This document shows positions 20,965 through 29,647 of a stretch of 64,000 nucleotides of DNA, in pieces. Made by a program: the position numbers and the translations under genes. The DNA is taken from NCBI RefSeq assembly GCF_003584015.1, contig NZ_QXFM01000057.1, positions 18,649-82,648 of the forward strand, given 5' to 3'. This DNA is from Aurantiacibacter xanthus (GTDB taxonomy: Bacteria > Pseudomonadota > Alphaproteobacteria > Sphingomonadales > Sphingomonadaceae). How positions within the stretch are numbered: position 1 is the stretch's first letter; every line of letters starts with the position of its first letter. The notes under the pieces were generated by a model that saw nothing but the letters and a program-made list of their open reading frames with translations, did no database searches and was not told the origin of the DNA.

Positions 20965-21032
20965 CCAGCGAACTTGACCCCGCCGCCGCCGTCTGCGATT
21001 CTCGCAGCGGGACGCTTATCGAGGACACCCAC

Positions 21033-23405
21033 ATGGCAAGCCGCTCTGCCCCTTCGGCGGGGACCAATGACAGCGCGGACTGGCGCGCCGTCTTCCGCTA
21101 TTCGCTGACCCGCAGCCTGCAGCTGACCGGGGGCGCGCTGCTGTTCGCCTTCACGCTGTTCCTCGCCTTCGCCCTCATCAGCTACACCCAGACCGACGCC
21201 TCGCTCTCCACCGCAGCGGGCGACACCATCGGCAACTGGATGGGCGCGCCCGGCGCGATAGTGGCCGATCTGGCGCTGACCGGCTTCGGCTTCGTCTCGG
21301 CGCTGCTGCTCCCGCTCACCTTCGTGTTCGGTCGCAAGCTGTGGCGCGACGCCGACGAGGACGAGCACTGGGACGGGCGCTGGTGGCGCACGGTCGGGCT
21401 GCTGCTGGTGGCGATGGCGCTGCTCGCCAGCGTGCTGTCGCTGGTTTCGACCCCGCGCGACTGGAGCCTGCCCGCCTCGACCGGCGGCCTCGTCGGCCTG
21501 CTCGGCGAGCGGCTGATTACCGCGCTCGCCTCGCTGCTGCCCGCTGGTGTCCAGCCCTGGGCGATTGGCGCAGCGGGCGTTGCCTGCCTTGTCGGCGGAG
21601 CGATTTTGGCCGGACGGGTCTTCGCGCTCGACTGGAGCCGTTTCCTCACCCTGCCCGAGCTGCTGCGCAATCCGCCCCGGCTGTCGCAGCCCGCCAACCC
21701 GTTCCGCGAGGAAGCCCGCCAGCGCCAGCGCAAGGCCGACACCCTGCCCGAGGCCGACGACGAGAGCGATGCAGGCGACGAGCCAGCCACCTCCCCCGCC
21801 GCCGCGCGTCGCCAGACCACGATTGTCGACCCCGCCGCCGCTCCGCGCCGCGCCACCCCGTCGAAGGCCAAGGACCAGACCGACCTCTTCGCCGACTACC
21901 AGCTCCCCGGCCTCGACATCCTCGCCGACCCGCCCGAGAACGCGGCTCCCAAGCTCGACAAGCTGGCGCTTGAGCGCAATGCCCGCCTGCTCGAAACCGT
22001 GCTCGACGACTTTAACGTCAAGGGCGAGATCACCGCCGTGCGCACCGGCCCGGTGGTCACGATGTACGAGCTGGAGCCCGCCCCCGGCATCAAGGCCAGC
22101 CGGGTGATCGGCCTTGCCGAAGACATCGCCCGCAACATGAGCGCGATCTCCGCGCGCGTGGCCCCGATTCCCGGCAAGACCGTGATGGGCATCGAACTGC
22201 CCAATGCCCAGCGGCAGATGGTCAACTTCAAGGAGATGGTCGCCTCGGCCGCCTTTGCCGACCACGGCGGATCGCTGCCGATCATCCTCGGCAAGGATAT
22301 CGCGGGCGAACCGATCGTCGCCGACCTTGCCGCCATGCCCCACCTGCTGGTGGCGGGCACCACCGGCTCGGGCAAGTCGGTCGGGCTTAACACCATTCTG
22401 CTATCGCTGCTTTACCGCTTCGGGCCGGACCAGTGCCGGATGATCCTGATCGATCCCAAGGTGCTCGAACTGAAAAGCTACGAGCATATCCCGCACCTGC
22501 TGGCCGAGGTCGTGACCGAGCCGCCCAAGGCCGTGCGCGCGCTGAAGTGGGCGGTCGAGGAAATGGAGCGGCGCTACCGGATGATGAGCGATGTCGGCGC
22601 GCGCAACCTTGCCGGGTTCAACGAGCGGGTGCGTGCCGCCGCCGCCAAGGGCAAGCCGCTCCAGCGCACGGTGCAGACCGGGTTCGACCCCGACACCGGC
22701 GAACCGCTGATCGAGGAAGAGCTGCTCGAATATTCGGTGATGCCGCAGATCGTGGTCATCGTCGACGAGCTGGCCGACCTCATGCTGGTGGTCGGCAAGG
22801 AGATCGAGGGGCTGATCCAGCGCCTGTGCCAGAAGAGCCGCGCCGCCGGCATCCACGTGATCACCGCCACCCAGCGCCCCTCGGTCGACGTCATCACCGG
22901 CGTCATCAAGGCCAACCTGCCGACCCGCATCAGCTTCGCCGTCTCCAGCCGCATCGACAGCCGCACGATTATTGGCGAACAGGGCGCCGAGCAGCTGCTG
23001 GGCAAGGGCGACATGCTCTATAAACCGCTCTCGGGCGCGATCATGCGCGTGCACGGGCCCTTCGTCTCCGACGAGGAGGTCGAGCGGGTGGCCGAGCACT
23101 GGCGCAAACAGGGCACGCCGCAATATGTCGATTCGGTCACCGAGGAACCGGCTGACGGCGGCTTCGACTTCGAGGACGAGTTCACCGCTTCGGACAATCC
23201 CGAAGAGCGCAAGTACCGTCAGGCCTGCCAGATCGTGATCGAGAACCAGAAGGCGAGCGGCTCCTGGCTCCAGCGGCAGATGGGCGTGGGCTACAACACC
23301 GCCGCCAAGTGGATCGAGCGGATGGAGGAGGACGGCCTCGTCGGCCCGGCCAACCATGTCGGCCGCCGCGACATTTATCGCGACAAGGACGGCAATCCGC
23401 TCTAA
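21033..23405 (+). CDS. ftsK: DNA translocase FtsK
   Basis: A 790-residue protein. Four hydrophobic segments occupy about residues 20-220, followed by an acidic/Pro-rich linker (about 225-310). The motor domain has Walker A AGTTGSGKSVG and Walker B VVIVDELADLMLV. The C-terminal gamma winged helix (about 725-790) includes ASGSWLQRQMGVGYNTAAKW. FtsK pumps chromosome ends through the septum and activates dif recombination. Length is typical for alphaproteobacteria. It ends 11 bases before the rimB-like gene. Confidence 0.95.
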   Translation: MASRSAPSAGTNDSADWRAVFRYSLTRSLQLTGGALLFAFTLFLAFALISYTQTDASLSTAAGDTIGNWMGAPGAIVADLALTGFGFVSALLLPLTFVFGRKLWRDADEDEHWDGRWWRTVGLLLVAMALLASVLSLVSTPRDWSLPASTGGLVGLLGERLITALASLLPAGVQPWAIGAAGVACLVGGAILAGRVFALDWSRFLTLPELLRNPPRLSQPANPFREEARQRQRKADTLPEADDESDAGDEPATSPAAARRQTTIVDPAAAPRRATPSKAKDQTDLFADYQLPGLDILADPPENAAPKLDKLALERNARLLETVLDDFNVKGEITAVRTGPVVTMYELEPAPGIKASRVIGLAEDIARNMSAISARVAPIPGKTVMGIELPNAQRQMVNFKEMVASAAFADHGGSLPIILGKDIAGEPIVADLAAMPHLLVAGTTGSGKSVGLNTILLSLLYRFGPDQCRMILIDPKVLELKSYEHIPHLLAEVVTEPPKAVRALKWAVEEMERRYRMMSDVGARNLAGFNERVRAAAAKGKPLQRTVQTGFDPDTGEPLIEEELLEYSVMPQIVVIVDELADLMLVVGKEIEGLIQRLCQKSRAAGIHVITATQRPSVDVITGVIKANLPTRISFAVSSRIDSRTIIGEQGAEQLLGKGDMLYKPLSGAIMRVHGPFVSDEEVERVAEHWRKQGTPQYVDSVTEEPADGGFDFEDEFTASDNPEERKYRQACQIVIENQKASGSWLQRQMGVGYNTAAKWIERMEEDGLVGPANHVGRRDIYRDKDGNPL

Positions 23406-23416
23406 CGGCGCGCGCC

Positions 23417-23911
23417 ATGCCCAAACGCGCTTCCGCCAAGCCTGCCCCTGTCGCCAAGAAGGTCGGCTGGCTGGAGCATGTCGATCTGCCCGAACTCGGC
23501 CTTGTGCGCGAGAAGGCCAAGATCGACACCGGCGCGCGGACCTCCTCGCTCCATGTCGACCGCATCGCGCCCTATGTCGATGCGAACGGACAGCACCGGG
23601 CGAGGATCACCAAATATGTCCGCCCTCCCGGCGAGCGGCGCAAGACCGTGCACTGGGACGTCGAAATCCGCGATTTCCGGGCTGTGAAAAGCAGCAATGG
23701 CGCGGTCGAGGAGCGGGCCGTGATCGTGACCATGCTCAAACTCGGAAACGTAACACGAAAGCGCGAGTTTACGCTGACGAATCGCAAGGAGATGCGCTAT
23801 CAGATTCTCGTCGGTCGCAAGGGACTGGGTAAGCTGTTCCTTGTCGATCCTTCCGCAAAATTCCTGCTCGACCACGATGTGCCTGCCAAGGCCAAGGACC
23901 TCTCTGCATGA
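23417..23911 (+). CDS. RimB-like retropepsin-fold protease (ATP-dependent zinc protease family)
   Basis: A 164-residue protein. A basic N-terminus ([15 protein letters not shown]) is followed by [13 protein letters not shown] and [14 protein letters not shown]. The DTGA motif (Asp at about 37) is that of pepsin-like aspartic proteases, although the family is named zinc protease. In Pseudomonas, RimB cleaves poly-glutamate added by RimK to ribosomal protein S6. The stop codon overlaps the rimK start by 4 bases (ATGA), so the pair is translationally coupled. The call is by motif; the target here is inferred. Confidence 0.83.
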   Translation: MPKRASAKPAPVAKKVGWLEHVDLPELGLVREKAKIDTGARTSSLHVDRIAPYVDANGQHRARITKYVRPPGERRKTVHWDVEIRDFRAVKSSNGAVEERAVIVTMLKLGNVTRKREFTLTNRKEMRYQILVGRKGLGKLFLVDPSAKFLLDHDVPAKAKDLSA

Positions 23912-24819
23912 AACTGGCGATGCTCGCCCGCAATCCCAATCTCTACACCCACCGCCGGCTGGTCGAGGCGGCGGAGGAGCGCGGTCATACGATCGAGATC
24001 CTGAACACGCTGCGCTGCTTCATGGACATCACCTCGCACCGGCCCACGGTGCACTATGATGGCCGCGTGATCGGCCCCAAGGATTTCGACGCGGTGATCC
24101 CGCGCATCGGCGCCTCGGTCACGTTCTATGGCACCGCCGTGCTGCGCCAGTTCGAGATGATGGACGTCTACCCGCTGAACGAGAGCGTCTCGATCGGGCG
24201 CAGCCGCGACAAGCTGCGCTCGATGCAGCTGCTGGCGCGGCGCGGGATCGGCCTGCCGGTCACCGCCTTTGCCCACTCCGCCAAGCAGGCCGAGCAGGTG
24301 CTGGCCATCGCGGGCGGTGCACCGGTGGTGATCAAGCTTCTGGAGGGCACGCAGGGGATCGGCGTGGTACTGGCCGACACGCCGCGTTCGGCCAAGTCGG
24401 TGTTCGAAGCCTTCCGCAGCGCCAACGTGCATATCCTCGCGCAGGAGTTCATCAAGGAAGCGAACGGCACCGATATCCGCGCGCTGGTGGTGGGCGGCAA
24501 GGTGGTCGCCGCGATGCAGCGCACCGGGGCGGCAGACGATTTCCGCAGCAACATCCACCGCGGCGGCCATGCCGAGAAGATCCGCATTACGGCGGAAGAA
24601 CGCTCGACCGCCGTCCGCTCGGCCAAGATCATGGGGCTGAACGTGTGCGGCGTGGACATGCTGCGCTCGAACCATGGGCCGGTGGTGATGGAGGTCAATT
24701 CCTCGCCCGGTCTGGAGGGACTGGAGAAGGCGACCAACACCGACGTGGCGGGCAAGATCATCGCCTTCCTTGAGGAAAACGCCGCCAAGGGCCGCACCAA
24801 GACGCGCGGCAAGGGCTGA
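23908..24819 (+). CDS. rimK: RimK-type ATP-grasp glutamate ligase
   Basis: A 303-residue ATP-grasp enzyme starting [18 protein letters not shown]. Seen are '[19 protein letters not shown]', [14 protein letters not shown] (ATP-grasp loop), '[10 protein letters not shown]' and '[15 protein letters not shown]' (Mg-binding Glu/Asn). RimK adds glutamates to the C-terminus of ribosomal protein S6. Length (303) is normal. It overlaps the rimB-like gene upstream. The 3' side is followed by a paired GC-rich palindrome element. Confidence 0.92.
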   Translation: MKLAMLARNPNLYTHRRLVEAAEERGHTIEILNTLRCFMDITSHRPTVHYDGRVIGPKDFDAVIPRIGASVTFYGTAVLRQFEMMDVYPLNESVSIGRSRDKLRSMQLLARRGIGLPVTAFAHSAKQAEQVLAIAGGAPVVIKLLEGTQGIGVVLADTPRSAKSVFEAFRSANVHILAQEFIKEANGTDIRALVVGGKVVAAMQRTGAADDFRSNIHRGGHAEKIRITAEERSTAVRSAKIMGLNVCGVDMLRSNHGPVVMEVNSSPGLEGLEKATNTDVAGKIIAFLEENAAKGRTKTRGKG

Positions 24820-24851
24820 GCCCGGCCTTCCCAGAGCGGAGCGTTGCTAAG

Positions 24852-24938
24852 CCCTTCCCCATGGGGAAGGGTTGGGATGGGGGTTCCACGCCAACCAGCG
24901 TCGAGCCCCCACCCCCAGCCCCTCCCCAAGGGGAGGGG
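24852..24938. repeat. Pair of inverted REP-like palindromes
   Basis: CCCTTCCCC-AT-GGGGAAGGG at 24852-24871 and CCCCTCCCC-AA-GGGGAGGGG at 24919-24938 are palindromes. The flank after the first (GGGTTGGGATGGGGG) resembles the reverse complement of the flank before the second (CCCCCACCCCCAGCCC). The layout is like two REP units in inverted orientation (BIME-like), sited between convergent genes. Probably multi-copy in the genome; no other copy was recognised in this window. Confidence 0.6.
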
Positions 24939-24960
24939 AGCAAGGCATATGGGGGGCGTC

Positions 24961-26535
24961 CTAGGAAGAGGGCATCCGGCAGGTGTAACTGCCCGCGCGC
25001 AAGGCCTCGCCGCTTTCGTAGTGCGCGTAGGACGGGTGCGGGCATAGTTTCATACTCTCCGGCCCGCCGCTCATGCGGAACGCGTCAACCGCGCCCGGCG
25101 CCTTGCCCTGCTCGACCCAGTCGACCATCGGCCCAAGCAGGTCGAACTGGTCGAAGGTGTCGCCGCCCGCGCAGTGCGACATTCCCGGCACCATGTAGAA
25201 GCGCGCGGCGTTGTCCCATTGGTCCACGCCATTGGCCTCGCGCGCACGCTGGAAATAGTCCCAGGTGTCGAAGGCCGAGAACCACGGGTCGGACACGCCG
25301 TGGAAGAACATCAGCTTCGAACCGCGTCCGAGGTAGGTGGAAAGGTTCGTCCAGTAGGGGGTATCGGTGAGGCGGCCCACCGCATCCCAGCGCACCGCGT
25401 GCAGCCGCGCATCGACATCCATCTCGCGCGCGGTGCTGGCGGGGCCGAACACACCCGGCTGGCCCATCGGCACGAAACCGGGGAGGCCCGCTCCGTCGAA
25501 GGCGATGCCCGTATCCCACGGATAGGCGACGTAGCTGGCCCGCCCGCTGCCGTCGCGCGGCCCGGCAAGGCCAGCGGCCAGCGCATCGGCCTGCGACTGG
25601 CTGAGACAGCTGCCGCTCTCGCCCGGCTTGCACACGAGGCCCTGCGGATCGAAGGCGCGGCAGGCCTCGACGTTCATAATCATCCCATCGGCCTTGCCGT
25701 CGAGTGCGTCGCACTGGCGCAGCACCTCGCGGCGGATGGCAGCGCGCTGCTCGCCCACGATCCCCGCCGGGCCTTCCTCGCCCGCAGCCAAAGTGCGGTT
25801 GAGCATCACCTGCGCATATTCGATACTGAGGTTCGAATGGCCCGGCCGCATCGCGGGTGCGCCGATCACGATCCCGTCGAACAGCTCGGGATAGCGCTGG
25901 CTCGCCAGCATCCCTTCGCGCCCGCCCGTCGAGCAACCCGCCATATAGGAATGATGCGGCGCTTGCCCGTAATAGCGGCCGGTCAGCGCGCGGGTCACTT
26001 CGGTTACGCGCGGCACCGCCGCTTCGGCAAAGTCGAGCGCGGCGCGCTGATCGGCCATGAAGCTCTGGTCGAACACCTCACCCTTGTGCCCGCTGTCGTG
26101 GCTGGCGACGGCGAACCCCCGGCTGAGCGCGTTGTCCTTGCCCGCTGCGACCGGGCCGACCGCCGGGCGCACCACGCCGTTCAATCCGCCCCCGCCTTGC
26201 AACAGATAGCGCCCGTTCCACTCCACCGGCAGCGCCAGCTCGAAGCCGATCCCATATTCGACCCCGCCCGCGCCCACGCGGCGGTTGATCACACCCTCGA
26301 CCAGGCAATGCGGCGGCTTGGTGATGGGGGGCGAGCCGGGCGTCGCGGGAAGCGTGCTGCCCTCGGGATGGAAGCTGGCCGAGGTGATCTCCACCCCATC
26401 CGCCACCATGCCGGCGAGCGCCGTGCAACGGGCGGCGGCGTCATTGGCCGCGAGGCTCGCCTGCTGGGCAGGAGCGCTTGCCAGCGGCAGCGTAGCGGAG
26501 GCCAGCAGGCTGGCGATAACGATGGACTTGCGCAT
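24961..26535 (-). CDS. Secreted tannase/feruloyl esterase-family hydrolase
   Basis: A 524-residue protein with a signal peptide (MRKSIVIASLLASATLPLA, cut near APA). Typical tannase-family parts are 'GRYLLQGGGGLNG', 'FAVASHDSGHKG', MAGCSTGGREGM (nucleophile Ser, about 186), 'LMFFHGVSDPWFS' (Asp) and 'YMVPGMSHCAGG' (His next to a disulfide Cys). It probably hydrolyses aromatic esters such as feruloyl or galloyl esters outside the cytoplasm. The exact substrate is unknown. The ATG at 26535 is chosen for the signal peptide. It is divergent from an SGNH hydrolase, and both are exported esterases. Confidence 0.85.
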   Translation of the reverse strand: MRKSIVIASLLASATLPLASAPAQQASLAANDAAARCTALAGMVADGVEITSASFHPEGSTLPATPGSPPITKPPHCLVEGVINRRVGAGGVEYGIGFELALPVEWNGRYLLQGGGGLNGVVRPAVGPVAAGKDNALSRGFAVASHDSGHKGEVFDQSFMADQRAALDFAEAAVPRVTEVTRALTGRYYGQAPHHSYMAGCSTGGREGMLASQRYPELFDGIVIGAPAMRPGHSNLSIEYAQVMLNRTLAAGEEGPAGIVGEQRAAIRREVLRQCDALDGKADGMIMNVEACRAFDPQGLVCKPGESGSCLSQSQADALAAGLAGPRDGSGRASYVAYPWDTGIAFDGAGLPGFVPMGQPGVFGPASTAREMDVDARLHAVRWDAVGRLTDTPYWTNLSTYLGRGSKLMFFHGVSDPWFSAFDTWDYFQRAREANGVDQWDNAARFYMVPGMSHCAGGDTFDQFDLLGPMVDWVEQGKAPGAVDAFRMSGGPESMKLCPHPSYAHYESGEALRAGSYTCRMPSS

Positions 26536-26653
26536 GGTGGTCTCTCCCGGCCCCTGTTTTGCGCGAAGATTAGCAAGCGCAGCGCCGAGCGACAATTGTT
26601 CCGATTGCCTCTCAAGCAGGCAAGGCTAGTCTGTCTCGAAACAGGAGAGGGAA

Positions 26654-27895
26654 ATGATGATGATGCGGCATGTTCTCGCAACGGCGGCGCTGACCGCGAT
26701 GCTCTGGACCGGCGCGGCCCATGCGCAGGAAGGCCGCTGGGTCGGCAGCTGGACCGCCAGCCCCCACGCCCCGCTCACCACCGAAGGACCGTTCGCCGCC
26801 CCCGGCTTCGAGGACGTTACCCTCGCGCAGACCATCCGCCTGTCCGAAGGCGGCTCGGCGCTGCGGGTGCGCTTCACCAACCGCTATGGCCCCGCCCCCT
26901 TGCGCATCGACGAAGCGCGCATCGTGCTGCTCGACGACAGCGGCGCGGAGGTTCCGGGCACCAGCCGTCCGCTCACCTTCGGCGGGGCGGAAGAGGCGGT
27001 GATCCCGCGCGGCGCGCCTTTCGTCAGCGATGTGGTGGAGCTGGCCAGCGAGGACTTCCAGAAGGCCAGGGTCGTGATCTATCTGCCCGAAGCGACCGGT
27101 CCCTGCTCCTGCCACCTGACCGGCCTTGATGATCTCACCGTGTCGGCTCCGGGCAACCATGTGGACGAGGACTTCGCCCCGGTCACAACCGCGCAGTATC
27201 GCGCCTTCCTGCAAACGGTCGAGGTGCTCTCGCCCGATGCGATGGGCACCATCGTGGCCTTTGGCGATTCGATCACCGACGGGGTCGGCTCGACACCGGG
27301 CGCGGACCGGCGCTGGCCCGATGTGCTGGCCGAGCGGCTCGAAGCGGCGGGGATGGAATATGCGGTGGCCAATGCCGCGATCTCGGGCAACCGCGTGCTC
27401 AGCCCCGGCATGGGCGAAAGCGCGCTCGCCCGGTTCGACGAGGATGTGCTCTCGCTGCCCAATGTCACCCACATGATCGTGTTCGAAGGCGTGAACGACA
27501 TCGGCAACCGCTATGGCCCCCAGCGGGGAGGCATGCCCGGTCTCACGTTTGACCAGCCGGAAATCGACGTGGCGCAGATGATCGCGGGCTTCCGCCAGCT
27601 GATCGCCCGCGCGCACGAGAAGGGCATCACGGTGATTGCCTCGCCGATCGGGCCATACAAGGGCGCGGCCTATTGGAGCGAGGAAGGCGAAGCCGCGCGG
27701 CAGGCGATCAACGACTGGATCCTCACCTCGGGCGAGTTCGACGCAGTGGTTCGCTTCGACGAAGCCTTTGCCGATCCCGCCGATCCGCAGCAGATGCGCG
27801 AGGGCTATCACATGGGCGATCACCTGCACGGCTCCGACGCAGGCCTGCGCGCGGTTGGCGAGAGCATTGATCTGACGCTGTTCTCCGCCGACTGA
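26654..27895 (+). CDS. Secreted SGNH/GDSL hydrolase
   Basis: A 413-residue protein with a signal peptide ending AAHAQ. After a beta-rich N-terminal domain (about 25-175) come the SGNH blocks: TIVAFGDSITDGVG (block I Ser), NAAISGNRVL (II Gly), VFEGVNDIGN (III Asn) and MGDHLHGSDAGLRA (V Asp/His). Such two-domain proteins act on acylated polysaccharides or lipids; the substrate here is unknown. Adjacent are another exported esterase (divergent) and a small secreted protein 7 bases downstream. Confidence 0.88.
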   Translation: MMMMRHVLATAALTAMLWTGAAHAQEGRWVGSWTASPHAPLTTEGPFAAPGFEDVTLAQTIRLSEGGSALRVRFTNRYGPAPLRIDEARIVLLDDSGAEVPGTSRPLTFGGAEEAVIPRGAPFVSDVVELASEDFQKARVVIYLPEATGPCSCHLTGLDDLTVSAPGNHVDEDFAPVTTAQYRAFLQTVEVLSPDAMGTIVAFGDSITDGVGSTPGADRRWPDVLAERLEAAGMEYAVANAAISGNRVLSPGMGESALARFDEDVLSLPNVTHMIVFEGVNDIGNRYGPQRGGMPGLTFDQPEIDVAQMIAGFRQLIARAHEKGITVIASPIGPYKGAAYWSEEGEAARQAINDWILTSGEFDAVVRFDEAFADPADPQQMREGYHMGDHLHGSDAGLRAVGESIDLTLFSAD

Positions 27896-27902
27896 ACGCG
27901 CT

Positions 27903-28223
27903 ATGGGGCGCTTCATGCGCCTCATGGTGATCCTTGCTGTCCTGCTGGCCGCACTGGCGATGGGCCAGCCACGCCCGGCGCAGGCTGCCAATGCGCCGGC
28001 CATGGCCGATTGCCACACCATGCCCGCGCCCGATCACCAGCAGCATCCCGAGGGCGACCAACGCCAGCTCGCGCACAGCTGCCCCGGTTGCGCCCTGCCC
28101 TTCGCAAGCGCGCTGCCAGACCGCGCGCCCACGACCTATCGCCTGCCGAAAGACCGCCCGCTCGCCCGCCCGCTTGCTTCGCTGGCGAGCGCCCCGATCC
28201 CGCCCCCTCCGCGAGCCGCCTGA
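27903..28223 (+). CDS. Small secreted His/Cys protein, DUF2946-like
   Basis: A 106-residue protein. The N-terminal hydrophobic segment (about 5-22) reads as a signal peptide or anchor. It is followed by DCHTMPAPDHQQHPEGDQ and AHSCPGCALPF: spaced Cys, His and Met residues with a CPGC pair that could bind metal. The tail is Pro/Ala-rich. It lies 7 bases after the SGNH gene and 42 bases before the His/Met-repeat membrane protein. A copper-related role is suggested only by this pattern and neighbour. Confidence 0.55.
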   Translation: MGRFMRLMVILAVLLAALAMGQPRPAQAANAPAMADCHTMPAPDHQQHPEGDQRQLAHSCPGCALPFASALPDRAPTTYRLPKDRPLARPLASLASAPIPPPPRAA

Positions 28224-28265
28224 CCGCAAACGAAGCCCTCGTTTCGATCAGTCAGGATTAGTTCG

Positions 28266-29629
28266 ATGAAAATTGCATTGCTTGCCGGCGCCGCTGTGGC
28301 GCTGGTGCCCCTGCCCGTGCTGGCGCAGGATCACTCCACCATGGACCATTCGGCCATGGATCACTCGTCCATGGACCACACGGCCATGGACCACACGGCC
28401 ATGGACCACTCCGCCATGGGTCACGGCCCAATGGACCACAGTGCCATGGATCATCCCGCCATGGGCCACTCCGCCATGATGTCTCCCAACCCCAGCGGCG
28501 CCGCCGGCGGCTCGGGCACCGCGCTGCTGCCGGCTGCCGAGGGCATGATGCCCGGCATCCACATCGACCTCGGCGGCGAGTGGCAGGCCATGGCGCACGG
28601 CTATGGCTGGCTCGTCCACTCCGAGCAGACCGGCCCGCGCGGTGACGACCCACCTATGTCCAGTCGATGGCCATGCTGATGGCCGAGCGGCCCTTCGCGG
28701 GTGGCCGGGTGCAACTGCGCACCATGCTCAGCGCCGAGCCGCTGATGTCGGCGCGCGGCTATCCCAACCTCTTCGCCACCGGCGAGACCGCCAACGGCGA
28801 ACCGCTGGTCGACCGCCAGCACCCGCACGATCTGTTCATGGAGCTGGCCGCGCGTGTCGACCTCGATCTGGCCGACAATCTCACCGGCTTCGTCTACGGC
28901 GGCCCGGTTGGCGAGCCTGCGCTCGGCCCCTCGGCCTTCATGCACCGCGCTTCGGCCCGGCTCAATCCCGAGGCCCCGATCACCCATCACTGGTTCGATT
29001 CCACCCACATCACCTATGGCGTGGTCACGGCTGGCCTCGCCGGGCGCGGCTGGCAGCTCGAAGGAAGCGCCTTCCGCGGCGCCGAACCCGACGAGGAGCG
29101 CTGGGGCATCGAAACCCCCAAGCTCGATAGCTGGTCGGTGCGCGCCAGTCTTGCCCCGTCCGACAACTGGCTGGTGCAGGCAAGCTACGGCCGGATCAAG
29201 GAACCCGAAGCGCTCCACCCCGGCGAGGACGAGGCGCGCACCACCGCCAGCGTGCAGTACAATTCGGGCAAGGGCCTGTCGGCGCTCGCCGCTTTCTCGG
29301 CCAAGAACCGCGTTCCGGGCGACACGCTAACCGCCTGGCTGGGCGAGGTGAACTGGGACATAACCAAGCGCCACAGCCTGTTCGGCCGGGTCGAAAACGT
29401 GCTCAACGATGAGCTTTTCCACGATCATGACGATCCGCTGCACGATCAGGCCTTCCGCATCACCAAGCTGCAGGCAGGCTATGCCTATACCCTGCCGCTG
29501 GGCGATGCGTTCAGCCTTGCGCTGGGCGGCAGTGCGGCGAAGTTCCTCAAACCCTCGGTGCTCGATGCGGCCTATGGGGATAACCCGATGGGCTACACCC
29601 TGTTCGCCAAGCTTTCGCTTGGGCGATAG
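28266..29629 (+). pseudogene. His/Met-repeat outer-membrane protein, interrupted by a 1-base frameshift
   Basis: The first frame (28266-28679) encodes a signal peptide, then about nine MDHS/MGHS-type repeats, and ends at TGA 28677 after GPRGDDPPMSS. The second frame (to 29629) continues with VQSMAMLMAERPFAGG and a beta-rich, barrel-like C-terminus ending FAKLSLGR. Adding one base in the CCC run near 28650 joins them as GDDPTYVQSMAM, so this is one gene of about 454 residues with a single-base deletion or a sequence error. The repeats resemble copper-binding regions of CopB-like proteins, but the barrel is not a clear CopB. Probable role is metal binding or export at the outer membrane. Confidence 0.7.
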
Positions 29630-29647
29630 GGTGCAAGCACTGGATAA

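Noticed and set aside
28667..29629. Treating the second part of the His/Met-repeat gene as an independent intact gene
   Set aside because: It has no signal peptide or ribosome site and reads as a direct continuation of the first part after a one-base correction.
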